The notes below the pieces were generated by a model. That model saw only the letters and a program-made list of their open reading frames with translations, was not told the DNA's origin and did not search any database. Positions 1 through 8,840 of a DNA stretch of 64,000 bases are shown here, in pieces. Both the position numbers and the translations under genes were made by a program. The first letter of the stretch is position 1, and each line of letters opens with the position of its first letter. Source of the stretch: a virus; IMG/VR virus record IMGVR_UViG_3300015263_000962, positions 1-64,000 of that record; one strand, written 5' to 3'.

Positions 1-533
1 TCATCCTTGTCAATCACCCCTTCTTGCTCGCCGATACGGCACAAAGCACGGATTTCCTGCTCGGAAGTGATGGTGGAAACCCGACCACGGGTGAAGATGG
101 CTGTGATCTGTGCAATCGACCATACAACCGGTGTGAGTGCCCATGAGATCCATGACAACGGCCTTGCAGTCGCATACATGATCGCTTGGCAAAAGCGTTC
201 CCCAACTGTCTTAGGAATGATCTCTGACAGAACAATGACGGCGGCTGTCAGGACAAATGGGAACCACGCCTGCGCACTATGGCTCAGCCTCGTGGCTGCT
301 AAAGAAGCCACGAGGTAAGTGCCCACAATGTTCGCCATGTTGTTGAAGATGACGATGACGGAGACAGGTCGTGCGGGATTTTCCCTTATTGTTTGAACAA
401 TCCGCCCGTTTTGGCTCTTCTCGCCCATCTGGCGAGCTTTGGTGATTGGTAAAGAAAACAGTGCCGCTTCCGTCATAGAGCAGATGGCACTACAAACGAG
501 CAAGAGGGCTATTGCCCCCAATAGTTCTAACAT
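1..533 (-). CDS. CNNM/DUF21 (CorB/CorC-type) transmembrane protein, C-terminus outside window
   Basis: Starts at ATG 533 behind an AAGGAAAGG ribosome binding site; 177 residues are visible before the window edge. The visible part matches the CNNM (DUF21) membrane domain. It has a first helix at about residues 2-19 followed by TEAALFSLP (21-29), a second segment with NNMANIVGTY (64-73), a third ending in SEIIPKTVGER (103-113) and a fourth at about 127-147. Known relatives are Mg2+/Co2+ efflux or hemolysin-C-like proteins, which usually carry CBS and CorC domains further on; that part is not visible. Such a protein is unexpected in a phage. The family call is firm, but transport activity is inferred from relatives only. 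Confidence 0.8.
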   Translation of the reverse strand, partial: MLELLGAIALLLVCSAICSMTEAALFSLPITKARQMGEKSQNGRIVQTIRENPARPVSVIVIFNNMANIVGTYLVASLAATRLSHSAQAWFPFVLTAAVIVLSEIIPKTVGERFCQAIMYATARPLSWISWALTPVVWSIAQITAIFTRGRVSTITSEQEIRALCRIGEQEGVIDKD

Positions 534-610
534 AACCTTTCCTTGAATTTTGTTTCACAAAGTGTGTCCACGCCCTCAATCTTAAACCAAGAGGCGTTGT
601 GGTGTAAAGC

Positions 611-991
611 TCATTCTTCGCACTTGTCACCACAGCAGCAGCCACCTTCATCTTCGATGATGGCAATCACATTGTGAATTTCAAGAAGTGCCCGAACCCG
701 GCCCTTGGTTGCCCGAGGATCTTCGACAGGGGTTCCGTTGCCCGTCCAATAGATTCGCTGGCCGACTTCGAGGCCAGAGTGCGGGGACACATTCGGTCCC
801 AATTCCACAATGTAGGCTTGCGGAGCACCATCCAACTTGGAATCGTCTCTCACATAAAGATTCGTTCCCAGCATTTCGTCTGCTTTCAGACATTCAACCA
901 AGATCTTCGAAGCTGCCGGATGGACAGCGGTAATTTTTGGCACGACCTTCAGAGTTGACCCCTCTGGCGTGATGATGGTTGGCTTATTCAT
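611..991 (-). CDS. GroES-like co-chaperonin (possible T4 gp31 analogue)
   Basis: 126 residues, about the size of GroES or gp31. The pattern fits the GroES barrel: a hydrophobic strand KILVECLK near residue 29, a loop region with a Leu-Gly-Thr segment, VELGPNVSPHSGLEVGQRIYW in the middle in the position of the GroES V-GpG...vGd-V strand pair, and a final NVIAIIEDE strand. The tail GGCCCGDKCEE has four cysteines and probably binds metal. In T4, gp31 replaces GroES so that GroEL can fold the capsid protein gp23; a gp23-type capsid is present here, so that role is plausible. The call rests on pattern resemblance, and the family is very divergent. Confidence 0.6.
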   Translation of the reverse strand: MNKPTIITPEGSTLKVVPKITAVHPAASKILVECLKADEMLGTNLYVRDDSKLDGAPQAYIVELGPNVSPHSGLEVGQRIYWTGNGTPVEDPRATKGRVRALLEIHNVIAIIEDEGGCCCGDKCEE

Positions 992-1086
992 GTGCGTTCC
1001 TTTCTGATTCTGGGCCTGACGCCATATATAATAACGTCGGCTACTCTAATATAGTGCTGCTCGAAGCGGATTCAGGAGAAAAAGAA

Positions 1087-1941
1087 ATGCCCTATTTTCA
1101 GAACCTTTTTACAGTGGATTTCGAAGGTAACTGGTTGCTTGCAGACAGGCACCACATTCCAAAGTTTGTATGCCCGCACAATGCAGGGCGTGGCGACGAA
1201 ATTGTAGTCGCATGGAACGAAGGGCCTTATGACTTGTCTGGAACAGATTCGGACGGCACAAACAGCACCGATACGCTGGAAATTGTGTTCGCCATGAACG
1301 ATTCTAAGAATTGGGCCACAGTTGCCGTGAACGTCGCCGCAGGTGCAGTTTCTTCTGCCGCTGTGACTTCTGAGGAAATTGTGACTGCCTTGAACAACGA
1401 TGCCACCTTTGCCAGTTGGTTCTTGGCGATTCTTGGCCCCAATGGAGAGGCCAATGACACACGACGTGTCACGATTCGACAGAAGAAGCCGATCACCAAC
1501 TTCCGCTTCTACATCAACAATGGCAGAGCAGAAGAAGTTCTGAGATTCAACGCACGGGCCGGTATTGCAGAATTGCCATCGTACTTTTCACGACACACAA
1601 TGGATAACCGCTTCCTTTTCGATGATAGCCAGAACATGTTGATCGAGTTGGATGCCACAGGTGGCGTTGATGGGGCAATCATCAATAATGCCGTCAACTT
1701 CAAGGGTGTGTCCCTTGATTACACCTCGGCTTCTGTAAGTGCCGATTGGGAATTGCTCCGAGGACGATCTGGTCTCTTCGACTTCACCAGCGATGACGGT
1801 TCGTCGAGCCCAAATACCAAGATCGTGTACCCGGCTGGAGCACAGGCTGGCGATCTCGCCAAGAAGATCATCACCAGTGGCGGGAACACCTACGTTATTC
1901 CGTACACACTGCAATCTGGCGACCTGATTACCCCTCCGTAA
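1087..1941 (+). CDS. putative virion structural protein
   Basis: 284 residues from an ATG with an AGGAGAAA site seven bases upstream. The frame is open further upstream, but those codons lie in the promoter region. It is rich in Ser, Thr, Ala and Asn with alternating hydrophobic residues, consistent with a beta-rich phage surface or head-decoration protein, and has no signal peptide or membrane helix. Notable stretches are VTIRQKKP, FYINNGRAEEVLRFNARAG and AELPSYFSRHTMDNR in the middle third. It is divergent from the co-chaperonin gene across an AT-rich stretch at about 1020-1060. The structural role is inferred from composition only. Confidence 0.5.
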   Translation: MPYFQNLFTVDFEGNWLLADRHHIPKFVCPHNAGRGDEIVVAWNEGPYDLSGTDSDGTNSTDTLEIVFAMNDSKNWATVAVNVAAGAVSSAAVTSEEIVTALNNDATFASWFLAILGPNGEANDTRRVTIRQKKPITNFRFYINNGRAEEVLRFNARAGIAELPSYFSRHTMDNRFLFDDSQNMLIELDATGGVDGAIINNAVNFKGVSLDYTSASVSADWELLRGRSGLFDFTSDDGSSSPNTKIVYPAGAQAGDLAKKIITSGGNTYVIPYTLQSGDLITPP

Positions 1942-1961
1942 TCCTGTTGCTTTTTGACGAA

Positions 1962-1998
1962 CCTTGCGATACCATTCGTGTCCTGTATCGCAAGGAGG
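1962..1998 (+). promoter_or_regulatory. hairpin that sequesters the ribosome binding site of the radical-SAM gene
   Basis: A perfect 11-bp inverted repeat, CCTTGCGATAC (1962-1972) and GTATCGCAAGG (1985-1995), with a 12-base loop. The right arm contains the first four bases of the Shine-Dalgarno AAGGAGG (1992-1998), and the ATG follows at 2003. There is no T-run after the stem, so it is not a normal terminator. It could limit translation of the radical-SAM gene, or serve as an operator. Confidence 0.6.
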
Positions 1999-2002
1999 CG
2001 TC

Positions 2003-3445
2003 ATGCAGATTTTCAACGTGCGGTTCGGGCTGGCGACCAATTCTTCTTCCAGCCATTCTCTGATTTTCCTCAATGAAGGAGTTCAACCGGAGGACTACCA
2101 TGCAGACGGTGAGTTCGGTTGGGGACACTTCACTGCGACCAGCGAAACTGCCAAGTTGCGATATTTGGCCGTCCTGCTTCGAGATCGCCTGAGTTGGGAG
2201 CTTCCCGACCATATTGCCCAGCTTGTCATTCGTGACTGGGTAGGCGACATTGAGCGAGATGCAGATGACTACATCGATCATCAGTCGCACTACTTCTTGC
2301 CGTCAGAATTCGGCACCAATCTGCCCGACAAGCAGTTCTTCGAGGCGATGAAGGAATACTTCCTTCAGCCCCGATTGGCGATTCTTGGTGGCAATGACAA
2401 CACCGAGTACAGCCATCCGTTGTTGAATGGTGACGGATTCAATCTGCCTGTGCCGCAGGACTGCGGCTATCGTAACAAGTTCACTTGCCGCTACGATGAG
2501 CAGTACAATTTTTGGACTATCTTCGAGGAGGAAACTGGAACAAAGGTCCGATTCCGCTTCTCACACGAACCAAAGGATATGGTTCCAGAGAAGGCCACAG
2601 CCCCAGAGTTGGTTGACATCAAGATCACCAATTTCTGCCCCTTCGCCTGCGACTTCTGTTACCAGTCGTCTACCCTAAAAGGCTTGCACGCCGACATGGG
2701 TTACGAGTTGTATGATGTCCTGAAGGAACTCAAGGTCTTCGAAGTGGCTTTGGGTGGCGGCGAGCCTACGTTGCACCCGAGCTTCGTGAATATCCTTTCG
2801 AGCTTCCGGGATCACGGCATTGTGCCCAACTTCACCACGAGAAACCTTGGTTGGCTCAGAAAGCCGAAGCTGGCTGCCGACATCATGGAGAAGTGCGGAG
2901 CATTTGCTTTCTCGGCGGGGAATGAGAAGGAGATTCAGGAACTTCGAACTTTAGTGGATCACAACGAGATCTCTCACAATCGAGTCAACATCCATTTTGT
3001 GATGGGGACGATTGACAGCAAATACACGTTCAACCGGTTGTTGAAGCAATGTCACGACTGCGGTTTTCGTGCAACACTGCTGGGATACAAGCCAGTTGGG
3101 TTCGGGGAGAACTTCAACCCCGCAAGTTACAACTGGTGGTTGAACGAGGTTAAGGAACTCAAAGAGGATCATCGCTGCCCCAACATTGCGGTGGACACCG
3201 TGCTGGCGGCTCAGTACGAGCAAGAGATTTTGGCGGCAGATGTTCCAAGCTACCTGTTCAGCACCAAAGATGGCAACTTCTCGTGCTACATTGACATGGT
3301 AGAGCAGAAGGTTGGGCCGTCTTCATACTGCGACCCATCAGAGATGATTCCGTTGGAGCAGGAGATTCCTGAAGATCAACGTGAGGGATGGCGTCGGTAT
3401 CGAGAGATGAGTGATGTCATCAAGGACGCTTTCGCATCTTTTTGA
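2003..3445 (+). CDS. radical SAM protein with an N-terminal NSSSSH-type extension
   Basis: 480 residues starting at the ATG behind GGAGG. Residues 208-219 hold the radical-SAM cluster motif CxxxCxxC (C212, C216, C219), followed by a GGGEP motif at 251-255 that contacts SAM in this superfamily. A later Cys pair near the C-terminus (SCYIDM and SYCDPSE) might hold a further metal site, but there is no full SPASM motif. The first ~190 residues are a separate domain beginning MQIFNVRFGLATNSSSS; an N-terminal (S/T)NSSSS motif recurs in phage proteins of unknown function. Substrate unknown. The SD hairpin just upstream suggests translational control. Confidence 0.8.
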   Translation: MQIFNVRFGLATNSSSSHSLIFLNEGVQPEDYHADGEFGWGHFTATSETAKLRYLAVLLRDRLSWELPDHIAQLVIRDWVGDIERDADDYIDHQSHYFLPSEFGTNLPDKQFFEAMKEYFLQPRLAILGGNDNTEYSHPLLNGDGFNLPVPQDCGYRNKFTCRYDEQYNFWTIFEEETGTKVRFRFSHEPKDMVPEKATAPELVDIKITNFCPFACDFCYQSSTLKGLHADMGYELYDVLKELKVFEVALGGGEPTLHPSFVNILSSFRDHGIVPNFTTRNLGWLRKPKLAADIMEKCGAFAFSAGNEKEIQELRTLVDHNEISHNRVNIHFVMGTIDSKYTFNRLLKQCHDCGFRATLLGYKPVGFGENFNPASYNWWLNEVKELKEDHRCPNIAVDTVLAAQYEQEILAADVPSYLFSTKDGNFSCYIDMVEQKVGPSSYCDPSEMIPLEQEIPEDQREGWRRYREMSDVIKDAFASF

Positions 3446-3614
3446 GGAAGCGTTTCTTTCCCAAGAACAATTTGTTCGCAAGCTCAGAGTCGGGTACTGG
3501 CCTCGAAAGCCACCCGGCTCTTTTTAATCCATTCTCATCAGGGTCGGTCTGGTTCCCAAGCTCCCCCGCCCCTGCGGCTGCGTCTTCATTTTGTAGCCAT
3601 TCTTTGAACCTCAT
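3420..3614 (-). CDS. small protein with capsid-targeting-like leader
   Basis: 64 residues. The N-terminus MRFKEWLQNE is nearly identical to that of the 81-residue gene at 52192-52437 (MRFKLWLQTNE) and belongs to the shared leader family in this window, which is the main reason to believe it is real. After the leader it is Gly/Ala-rich, then basic (KKRFLKKMRKRP). It converges on and overlaps the radical-SAM gene by 26 bp, and the plus-strand terminator lies within it. The ribosome binding site is weak. Confidence 0.45.
   Translation of the reverse strand: MRFKEWLQNEDAAAGAGELGNQTDPDENGLKRAGWLSRPVPDSELANKLFLGKKRFLKKMRKRP
3487..3525 (+). terminator. Rho-independent terminator after radical-SAM gene
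   Basis: GAGTCGGGT pairs with ACCCGGCTC (one G-T wobble), with a further GGC/GCC inside, followed by TTTTT. It lies 42 bp beyond the radical-SAM stop codon. Confidence 0.7.
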
Positions 3615-3673
3615 ACTCTATCTATGTGTGAGCACGCAAAAGGGTGAAAGTTATATGCGTGCGAGGTAACAGC

Positions 3674-4423
3674 ATGGGATATTACGAAGATCTCGGTATC
3701 CCCAGAACTGCAACAGACGAAGACATCAGAAAAGCCTACCGGAAACTCGCTCGGGAACATCATCCCGACATGAATCCCGGCAATGCCAAGGAAGCGGCAG
3801 AAAAGTTCAAGATCGTTGCAGCAGCCTATGAGGTTCTGGGCGATGCCGTCAAAAAATCTGAATACGACATGAAGGGCTATGTGGGCCGACGACGGCCTGC
3901 ATCTCCACAGCCCTCTCCTACACCGCCACCGAAGAAGAAGCCGAAAACCAAAGAAGACTTCGAGGAAGAGCGGAAGAAGGAAGATCGCAAACACGGACGA
4001 TATCCCAAGGAACCCCAAGATGTTCAATGTACGTTCTTTGGTGGGCCGGGTGCAGGTCGATCCATCCTTGTACATCTCAAATTGACGCCGCAGGAAATGA
4101 AGAACGGCTGCAAGAAAAGCGTCACGATCAAGAAGCGAGACTTCTGCAACACTTGCGGCGGTGATGCCAAGGGATATTTCGTCTGCACGAAGTGTCGGGG
4201 CAAGTTTCCCTACAAGGATGTCTGTGGTTACTGCAACGGCGAGGGCGAAAAATTCATGGCTTGCCCAGACTGCAATGGCACGGGATTCGGTTCATGGATG
4301 GTTGAAGAAGTTGAATTCCGGGTCTCTCCCGGTGCTCAACCCGGTCATCAAGTCAACATCATGGGCGTCGGTGAATGTGCTCCACGAAAACCTCCCGGCA
4401 ACCTGAGAGTGGTTTTGATTTGA
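3674..4423 (+). CDS. DnaJ-family (J-domain plus zinc-finger) co-chaperone, shortened
   Basis: 249 residues. An N-terminal J-domain carries the invariant HPD at 30-32, which stimulates DnaK ATPase. A Pro/Lys-rich linker (about 74-95) and a charged stretch follow. The four CxxCxGxG-type zinc repeats lie at about 158-204 ([28 protein letters not shown]). The protein stops shortly after the zinc finger, so it lacks most of the second peptide-binding domain of a typical ~370-residue DnaJ. ATG 3674 was chosen because GAGG precedes it and it opens directly into the J-domain; a GTG ten codons earlier is possible. It probably recruits host DnaK during infection. Confidence 0.85.
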   Translation: MGYYEDLGIPRTATDEDIRKAYRKLAREHHPDMNPGNAKEAAEKFKIVAAAYEVLGDAVKKSEYDMKGYVGRRRPASPQPSPTPPPKKKPKTKEDFEEERKKEDRKHGRYPKEPQDVQCTFFGGPGAGRSILVHLKLTPQEMKNGCKKSVTIKKRDFCNTCGGDAKGYFVCTKCRGKFPYKDVCGYCNGEGEKFMACPDCNGTGFGSWMVEEVEFRVSPGAQPGHQVNIMGVGECAPRKPPGNLRVVLI

Positions 4424-4636
4424 GGGTGCTTTAAGTTTTCGAAAAAAACATTTTTGACGCAAGTTGTTTTGAGGCATGAGGTTGCGTTGAGGTATGCGAC
4501 TTCAAGGGGACAAATGACGTTCAGTTTCAGTGATCTCTGACTTTACGTCCCAAAAATTGTGCCGTAAGATAACAAGCGAATCGATGACCTGCGTTGGTCG
4601 TCAGCTTACCTGAAAGGAGATTTGGGGAGAGACCTT

Positions 4637-6835
4637 GTGGCCGTCAAAACAACGTCAACAGACAAGGAGTGTCGTCGTTATTTTCGACGCCTTCAAAAAG
4701 TGTTCGACAGGGAGTGTGAAAAGCGAGGGGTTGAGTTCAAGATTGACCTGTCCGCTTATCTGGAGATGAGTCGTTATCCAGAGCGACTCAAGACTTACCT
4801 CTTCGAAGGTGACGGCTGGATTTACGACGAAACAATCATCGCTTCCATCGAGATGTCCGAACGAGTCCTGCGTGGCAAAAATGTCGGCTTGATCGGCCTC
4901 GTTCAAACCGCAAAAACCGCCGTTCAGGTGGTTGGCGGAATTGTCTCTGCCCTCGCCTACTATCTCAGAGACGGGCGACCAACGTGGCCTCTTTATCTCA
5001 CTGTGGTCGGGCAAGCCTATGTTGGTCAGTTCTCGTCGAAACTCAGAGAGATGCTGGGGTGTTTCGACAAGGCCGTCATCTGTCATCGCAGTGGAAGCAA
5101 ATGCGAAATCGGTGAGTATTTGGAGTTCCTCGTCGATTTCCGAGAAGATGCCGTCAATGCTCACATCCGCAGCCTGCGAAAAGAAATCTCCAGTGCCTCT
5201 TTCCGAAAACTGAAAAGGGCATATCGTGAGGAGTTGTCTGCGGACAAGACTTGTCCAGTCCTGCCAATCAGCCGAAAGTATGTCGAGTTCTTTCGTGCCA
5301 TCTTCAATGGTGTCCGTGATATCGAAGGTCGGTTGTTGCTGATTCGAGATGAATGTCACGCCGCTTCATCCAAGAACTCCGTCAACGACAAAATCTTCGG
5401 CGACAAAATGGTCGTCAAGAAAAACAAAGATGACATGTCTGAGGCCGAGTTCTACGATCTGCTGAACGCAGATGACGAGCCGTTTCAGATTGTCATGACT
5501 TCTGCCACCAATTGGGCAGCACTCCACTTGGATATCGTGACCATTCCGGTTGGCCCCGATTATTGCGGACTTGATTTCGCAATGTTGGGGTTGGATGAAA
5601 ATGGGGATGACATCTGGACCACAATTGCCACAGGAGCCAACTCCAAAGGGACTCGACTGCCCAAAATCGACTCTTTTGAGTCCATCGGGAAGTTGGTCGG
5701 ATATCCGACATTTCGTTGGTTGCGACCAAGTTGGTATGACGATGCTGGATCTTTTGCAAAGGCACGGGATCGAATCTCTGACTTGTATGAAAACTTCGAC
5801 TCATGGGATGATTACCGGGAGGAAATGCAACAGGGTCTCGCTGCGGTGCTCAATTACTGCTACACCGAAAACCCGCAGAATGGGAATGGTGTGCTGGTTC
5901 GCTTCAAGAGCGACAACATCTGCACCGACGCCTTGATCAAGGATATTCGTCCTTATCTCCATGAGGATCTTCGAAGAAAAATCGTCAAGGGATACGACTG
6001 TGAATACGACACCGTGTCCGAGTTGCTTCAAGACAATCACATCGACCATGAAAAAGATTTTTACATTGTGTTCGTGACGGCCAAAGGTCGCATGTCGGAC
6101 ACCTATCCGGTCTCTTGCACTTATGGCCTCGACTGTTGTTTTTCGACCGACACGCTCACAGCTTTGCTGCAAGGCGTTTTGGGGAGAATGAGCGGATACC
6201 ACAAAAACCCGATGGTCATTCTGTCCGAAGCCAACGTGAAGATGGTCACAGATTTCATCGAAGGCCGTTACAAACCACACGGAAAGTTGTCGAAAGACGC
6301 AAAAAAGAATTCCCGTCGAGCCTATCGCTTTGATCGTCGCTCCACCAATCATATCAAATTCATGTCCGATCTGTTTAGCGATCTCCAGAACTGGGTTGAA
6401 ACACTTCAATCCAGAGATCAGCCAGTCAGAAAAGACGGCAAGATCGTCGGTCATGTGAAGACCATCGAGGCAGGCCCAGACTCCACTGGCTTCTGGGAAG
6501 CATTGATGCCGTACTTTGAGAGGATGAATAGTGACCTCCCCAAGATTGTCTCTGGGGCCACGTCCAAGGATCGCTTGTTGGGGCCGCAGGAGTGTGCGCC
6601 GAGAGGAATTCAATATCGCCTCAATGCAAATGGATGGCCCGTCGCCACGGTGAGAACGGAAGGCAAAGGTCTGAGTACCAAATTCGGTGGTCGTGGTGGC
6701 GAGAAAGAGTACATGGTTGTGCTCAGAATCACAGAGCGATACAGACAGCCCTTCATCCTTGGCTTCGACTTGCTCAAAGTCACTGATGGGGATGGAATCC
6801 AAACCAACGAAAGCGTATCGAGCAAAATCCGATGA
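4637..6835 (+). CDS. divergent superfamily 2 helicase (DECH box)
   Basis: 732 residues from GTG with GGAGAG seven bases upstream; a TTG five codons earlier sits too close to its SD. Helicase motifs in order are a Walker A-like QTAKTA (about 90-95), DECH (about 238-241), TSAT motif III (about 288-291) and a motif VI-like Q-GVLGRMSGY (about 512-521). The Walker A lacks the canonical GxGKT, as in some divergent phage helicases, so ATPase activity is likely but not certain. The gene is preceded by a ~210 bp gap containing CCAAAAATTGT. Its stop overlaps the next start (ATGA), so the two are probably co-translated. The role (replication, recombination or anti-host) is unknown. Confidence 0.75.
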   Translation: MAVKTTSTDKECRRYFRRLQKVFDRECEKRGVEFKIDLSAYLEMSRYPERLKTYLFEGDGWIYDETIIASIEMSERVLRGKNVGLIGLVQTAKTAVQVVGGIVSALAYYLRDGRPTWPLYLTVVGQAYVGQFSSKLREMLGCFDKAVICHRSGSKCEIGEYLEFLVDFREDAVNAHIRSLRKEISSASFRKLKRAYREELSADKTCPVLPISRKYVEFFRAIFNGVRDIEGRLLLIRDECHAASSKNSVNDKIFGDKMVVKKNKDDMSEAEFYDLLNADDEPFQIVMTSATNWAALHLDIVTIPVGPDYCGLDFAMLGLDENGDDIWTTIATGANSKGTRLPKIDSFESIGKLVGYPTFRWLRPSWYDDAGSFAKARDRISDLYENFDSWDDYREEMQQGLAAVLNYCYTENPQNGNGVLVRFKSDNICTDALIKDIRPYLHEDLRRKIVKGYDCEYDTVSELLQDNHIDHEKDFYIVFVTAKGRMSDTYPVSCTYGLDCCFSTDTLTALLQGVLGRMSGYHKNPMVILSEANVKMVTDFIEGRYKPHGKLSKDAKKNSRRAYRFDRRSTNHIKFMSDLFSDLQNWVETLQSRDQPVRKDGKIVGHVKTIEAGPDSTGFWEALMPYFERMNSDLPKIVSGATSKDRLLGPQECAPRGIQYRLNANGWPVATVRTEGKGLSTKFGGRGGEKEYMVVLRITERYRQPFILGFDLLKVTDGDGIQTNESVSSKIR

Positions 6836-7806
6836 AGGTCAAAAAATACAATAACCGCACCAAGGACTACTATCGAAAACTCAGTGTTTCGATGGATGGT
6901 CAATATCGCCGGATCATCGATCTGTGTGGCAGCCAAGCGATCTCGATCAAGCGATTGATGGAGTGGGGTTTGATTGATGCACGATGCGACGTGACTGTGA
7001 TCGAGAAGGTCACGTCGCATCTGGAAAAAATCAAATCGCATCTCAAGGGTCTCGGCCTGAAAAAGCTCTCTTATCACAAGGGGATGGTAGAGACCTGTCC
7101 GACCGATGGCGAATATGATTGGGTCAACCTCGACACAACATCCAGCTATACCCCTCGACTCAGCAGTTGGCTGGAGAATCTGAATGTGTCTGAGGGTGGC
7201 GAAGTGAATGTTTGGTTGACCAACTATCGTTCCAATCAGCAGGTCATGGAGAGTCTCTCACGGACATTTTCCTCGAAACCGGGCCGACAGGTCATCCATC
7301 AACTGATGAGGGACTGCTGGGACGGGAGGCATGAATTGCTGGATCTGGTCCCATCCAATAAAAGACATGAGGCATCTGTGACTTTGGCTGCCATCGCAAC
7401 ATCGTTTCCGAGATTCAGGTTCGATGTTGCTCCGGTCCAAACTTACATCCAGCATGTCAACAGGATGTATTTGTTTCGGTTGACCAACTTTCGGGAGAGG
7501 CCATCCCCCTTCCCCAGATTAGGCGAAATTTGGATTGATGAGGAGTATGAGGGCGAGCATTATGCGGCAAACTCGGCCCCGTTGGTTGGAGAGGCCACGC
7601 CGATCCACGAACTGTTGATTTTTGTGGCGAACGCATCATCGCACCGCCACTATCTGATTCGCAGAATGAGGCAGCATATTTCCGAGAACACTCAAGCCGG
7701 AAAGAATGCGACCATGACCAAGGCTGGGTGGAAATCCCACATCAGCAAGATTGTTTCTGATGAGGCCACGAGGCTTCGCTGTCACGAGTTGATTGATCAA
7801 GCATGA
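6832..7806 (+). CDS. possible SAM-dependent methyltransferase-like protein coupled to the helicase
   Basis: 324 residues; its start overlaps the helicase stop by 4 bp. The first third resembles a class I methyltransferase Rossmann core: IIDLCGSQAISI, then VTVIEKV in the place of the acidic end of strand 2, then YDWVNLDTTSS in the place of motif IV. The glycine-rich loop is poor, so it may be a degenerate or non-catalytic fold. The C-terminal half is unrecognised. Co-translation with the DECH helicase implies a shared complex or pathway. Confidence 0.5.
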   Translation: MKVKKYNNRTKDYYRKLSVSMDGQYRRIIDLCGSQAISIKRLMEWGLIDARCDVTVIEKVTSHLEKIKSHLKGLGLKKLSYHKGMVETCPTDGEYDWVNLDTTSSYTPRLSSWLENLNVSEGGEVNVWLTNYRSNQQVMESLSRTFSSKPGRQVIHQLMRDCWDGRHELLDLVPSNKRHEASVTLAAIATSFPRFRFDVAPVQTYIQHVNRMYLFRLTNFRERPSPFPRLGEIWIDEEYEGEHYAANSAPLVGEATPIHELLIFVANASSHRHYLIRRMRQHISENTQAGKNATMTKAGWKSHISKIVSDEATRLRCHELIDQA

Positions 7807-7817
7807 GGAGAACCGAA

Positions 7818-7991
7818 ATGAGCGTTTCTGTTTCTGAGGCCATTTTCAAGGCCAAGACGCCGGGACAAAAAGCGGCAGCAACCAAAAGGTTGAATGCCTA
7901 TGTCGCCGAACAAGTCGCCGAAGGAAAAGAAGAGAAGTGGGTGCGTGCAGGAGTCGCCGCAGCAGTCACTCGACTGAGAAAAGCGGGCTGA
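7818..7991 (+). CDS. small basic helical protein, last gene of helicase operon
   Basis: 57 residues from ATG 7818 behind GAGGAGAA; an in-frame ATG at 7803 has no such site. It is Ala/Lys-rich and predicted helical with no recognised domain. It follows the methyltransferase-like gene by 11 bp and is followed by a strong terminator, so the three genes form a unit. It could be a small partner or nucleic-acid-binding protein. Confidence 0.55.
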   Translation: MSVSVSEAIFKAKTPGQKAAATKRLNAYVAEQVAEGKEEKWVRAGVAAAVTRLRKAG

Positions 7992-8016
7992 ATTCCCAAT
8001 CGGCCACATCTCTAAG

Positions 8017-8044
8017 AAAGCCTGAGCGAAAGCTCAGGCTTTCT
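8017..8044. terminator. bidirectional terminator, helicase operon versus Dam gene
   Basis: A perfect 12-bp stem, GAAAGCCTGAGC and GCTCAGGCTTTC, with a GAAA tetraloop. T-rich sequence lies on both sides in the two transcription directions. The Dam stop codon lies within the hairpin. Confidence 0.85.
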
Positions 8045-8840
8045 TTATCCACAAGCATTCTTGCATTGTTTCTTTTGTTGGCTTTTGAGATGAGTGATTG
8101 GCGGTTTCTTTGATGATCGCAGTCCACCCCGAATACAGCTTTTCGTAAAGCTCAGAAGGGTATCCGCTCAGAACAACGCTTCCCTTGATCTCACGACAAA
8201 GTTCTGCCAGTTTGATGTGGTCTTCCTCGGATGACTCGTGCCAATACATGTTGGTTGAAAATCTGGTGGAGTGAAGATACGGTGGGTCTAAGTAGAACAG
8301 TGTGTCTTCACTGTCATATCTTTCTATCACATCGAGTGCGTTTTCGTTGAGAATCTCGACGCCTTGAAGCCTAGCCGACAGCCATTCCAAATTTTGTAAT
8401 GAGCTATTCCAGCAATGAACTTCTGCTGGGCCGGTACTGTATGTCCTGTTGGACCAACAAAAAGTTCCACATGTGCCGCTTCTCGACATCCGGCGAGTCA
8501 CATAGGCAGCAACCGCTTTGTCAAGATCGCTCAGTTTTTGGTACTTTTCTTCCGACAGGTACAATTCTCGATAGAACTTATATTCCTGTTCGCAGTATTG
8601 AATGCCTCTGAGTGCTTCGATGAGTCCGTCTGGGTTATCTCTAGCAACTCTCATCAAGTTGACAATGGTGTGCTCAATGTCGTTGTAAACTTCCTTGTCT
8701 GACCTATTTTTGTTGACAAGAACGGATGCGGCTCCTCCAAATGGTTCACAGTAAATCTTGTGATTTGGAAGATGTTCCAAAATCCATTTGAAGAGTCTCC
8801 CCTTTCCACCATGGTACTTAACGATTGGCCTGATGTTCAT
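8034..8840 (-). CDS. Dam-type (D12 class) DNA adenine-N6 methyltransferase
   Basis: 268 residues. It has KYHGGKGRL at the start, FGGAASV (about 34-40) for SAM binding and DPPY (about 185-188) as the catalytic motif, in the order typical of the D12/Dam class. An in-frame ATG at 8873 was rejected because it lies inside the upstream terminator hairpin. The gene is convergent with the helicase operon. It probably methylates phage DNA against host restriction or marks it for processing; sequence specificity cannot be read here. Confidence 0.9.
   Translation of the reverse strand: MNIRPIVKYHGGKGRLFKWILEHLPNHKIYCEPFGGAASVLVNKNRSDKEVYNDIEHTIVNLMRVARDNPDGLIEALRGIQYCEQEYKFYRELYLSEEKYQKLSDLDKAVAAYVTRRMSRSGTCGTFCWSNRTYSTGPAEVHCWNSSLQNLEWLSARLQGVEILNENALDVIERYDSEDTLFYLDPPYLHSTRFSTNMYWHESSEEDHIKLAELCREIKGSVVLSGYPSELYEKLYSGWTAIIKETANHSSQKPTKETMQECLWIKKA

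Noticed and set aside
7-318. 103-residue plus frame at the window start
   Set aside because: It is antisense to the CNNM gene, whose membrane motifs are clear.
5801-6802. 333-residue minus-strand frame opposite the helicase
   Set aside because: The plus frame holds clear helicase motifs; the minus frame has no site and no domain.
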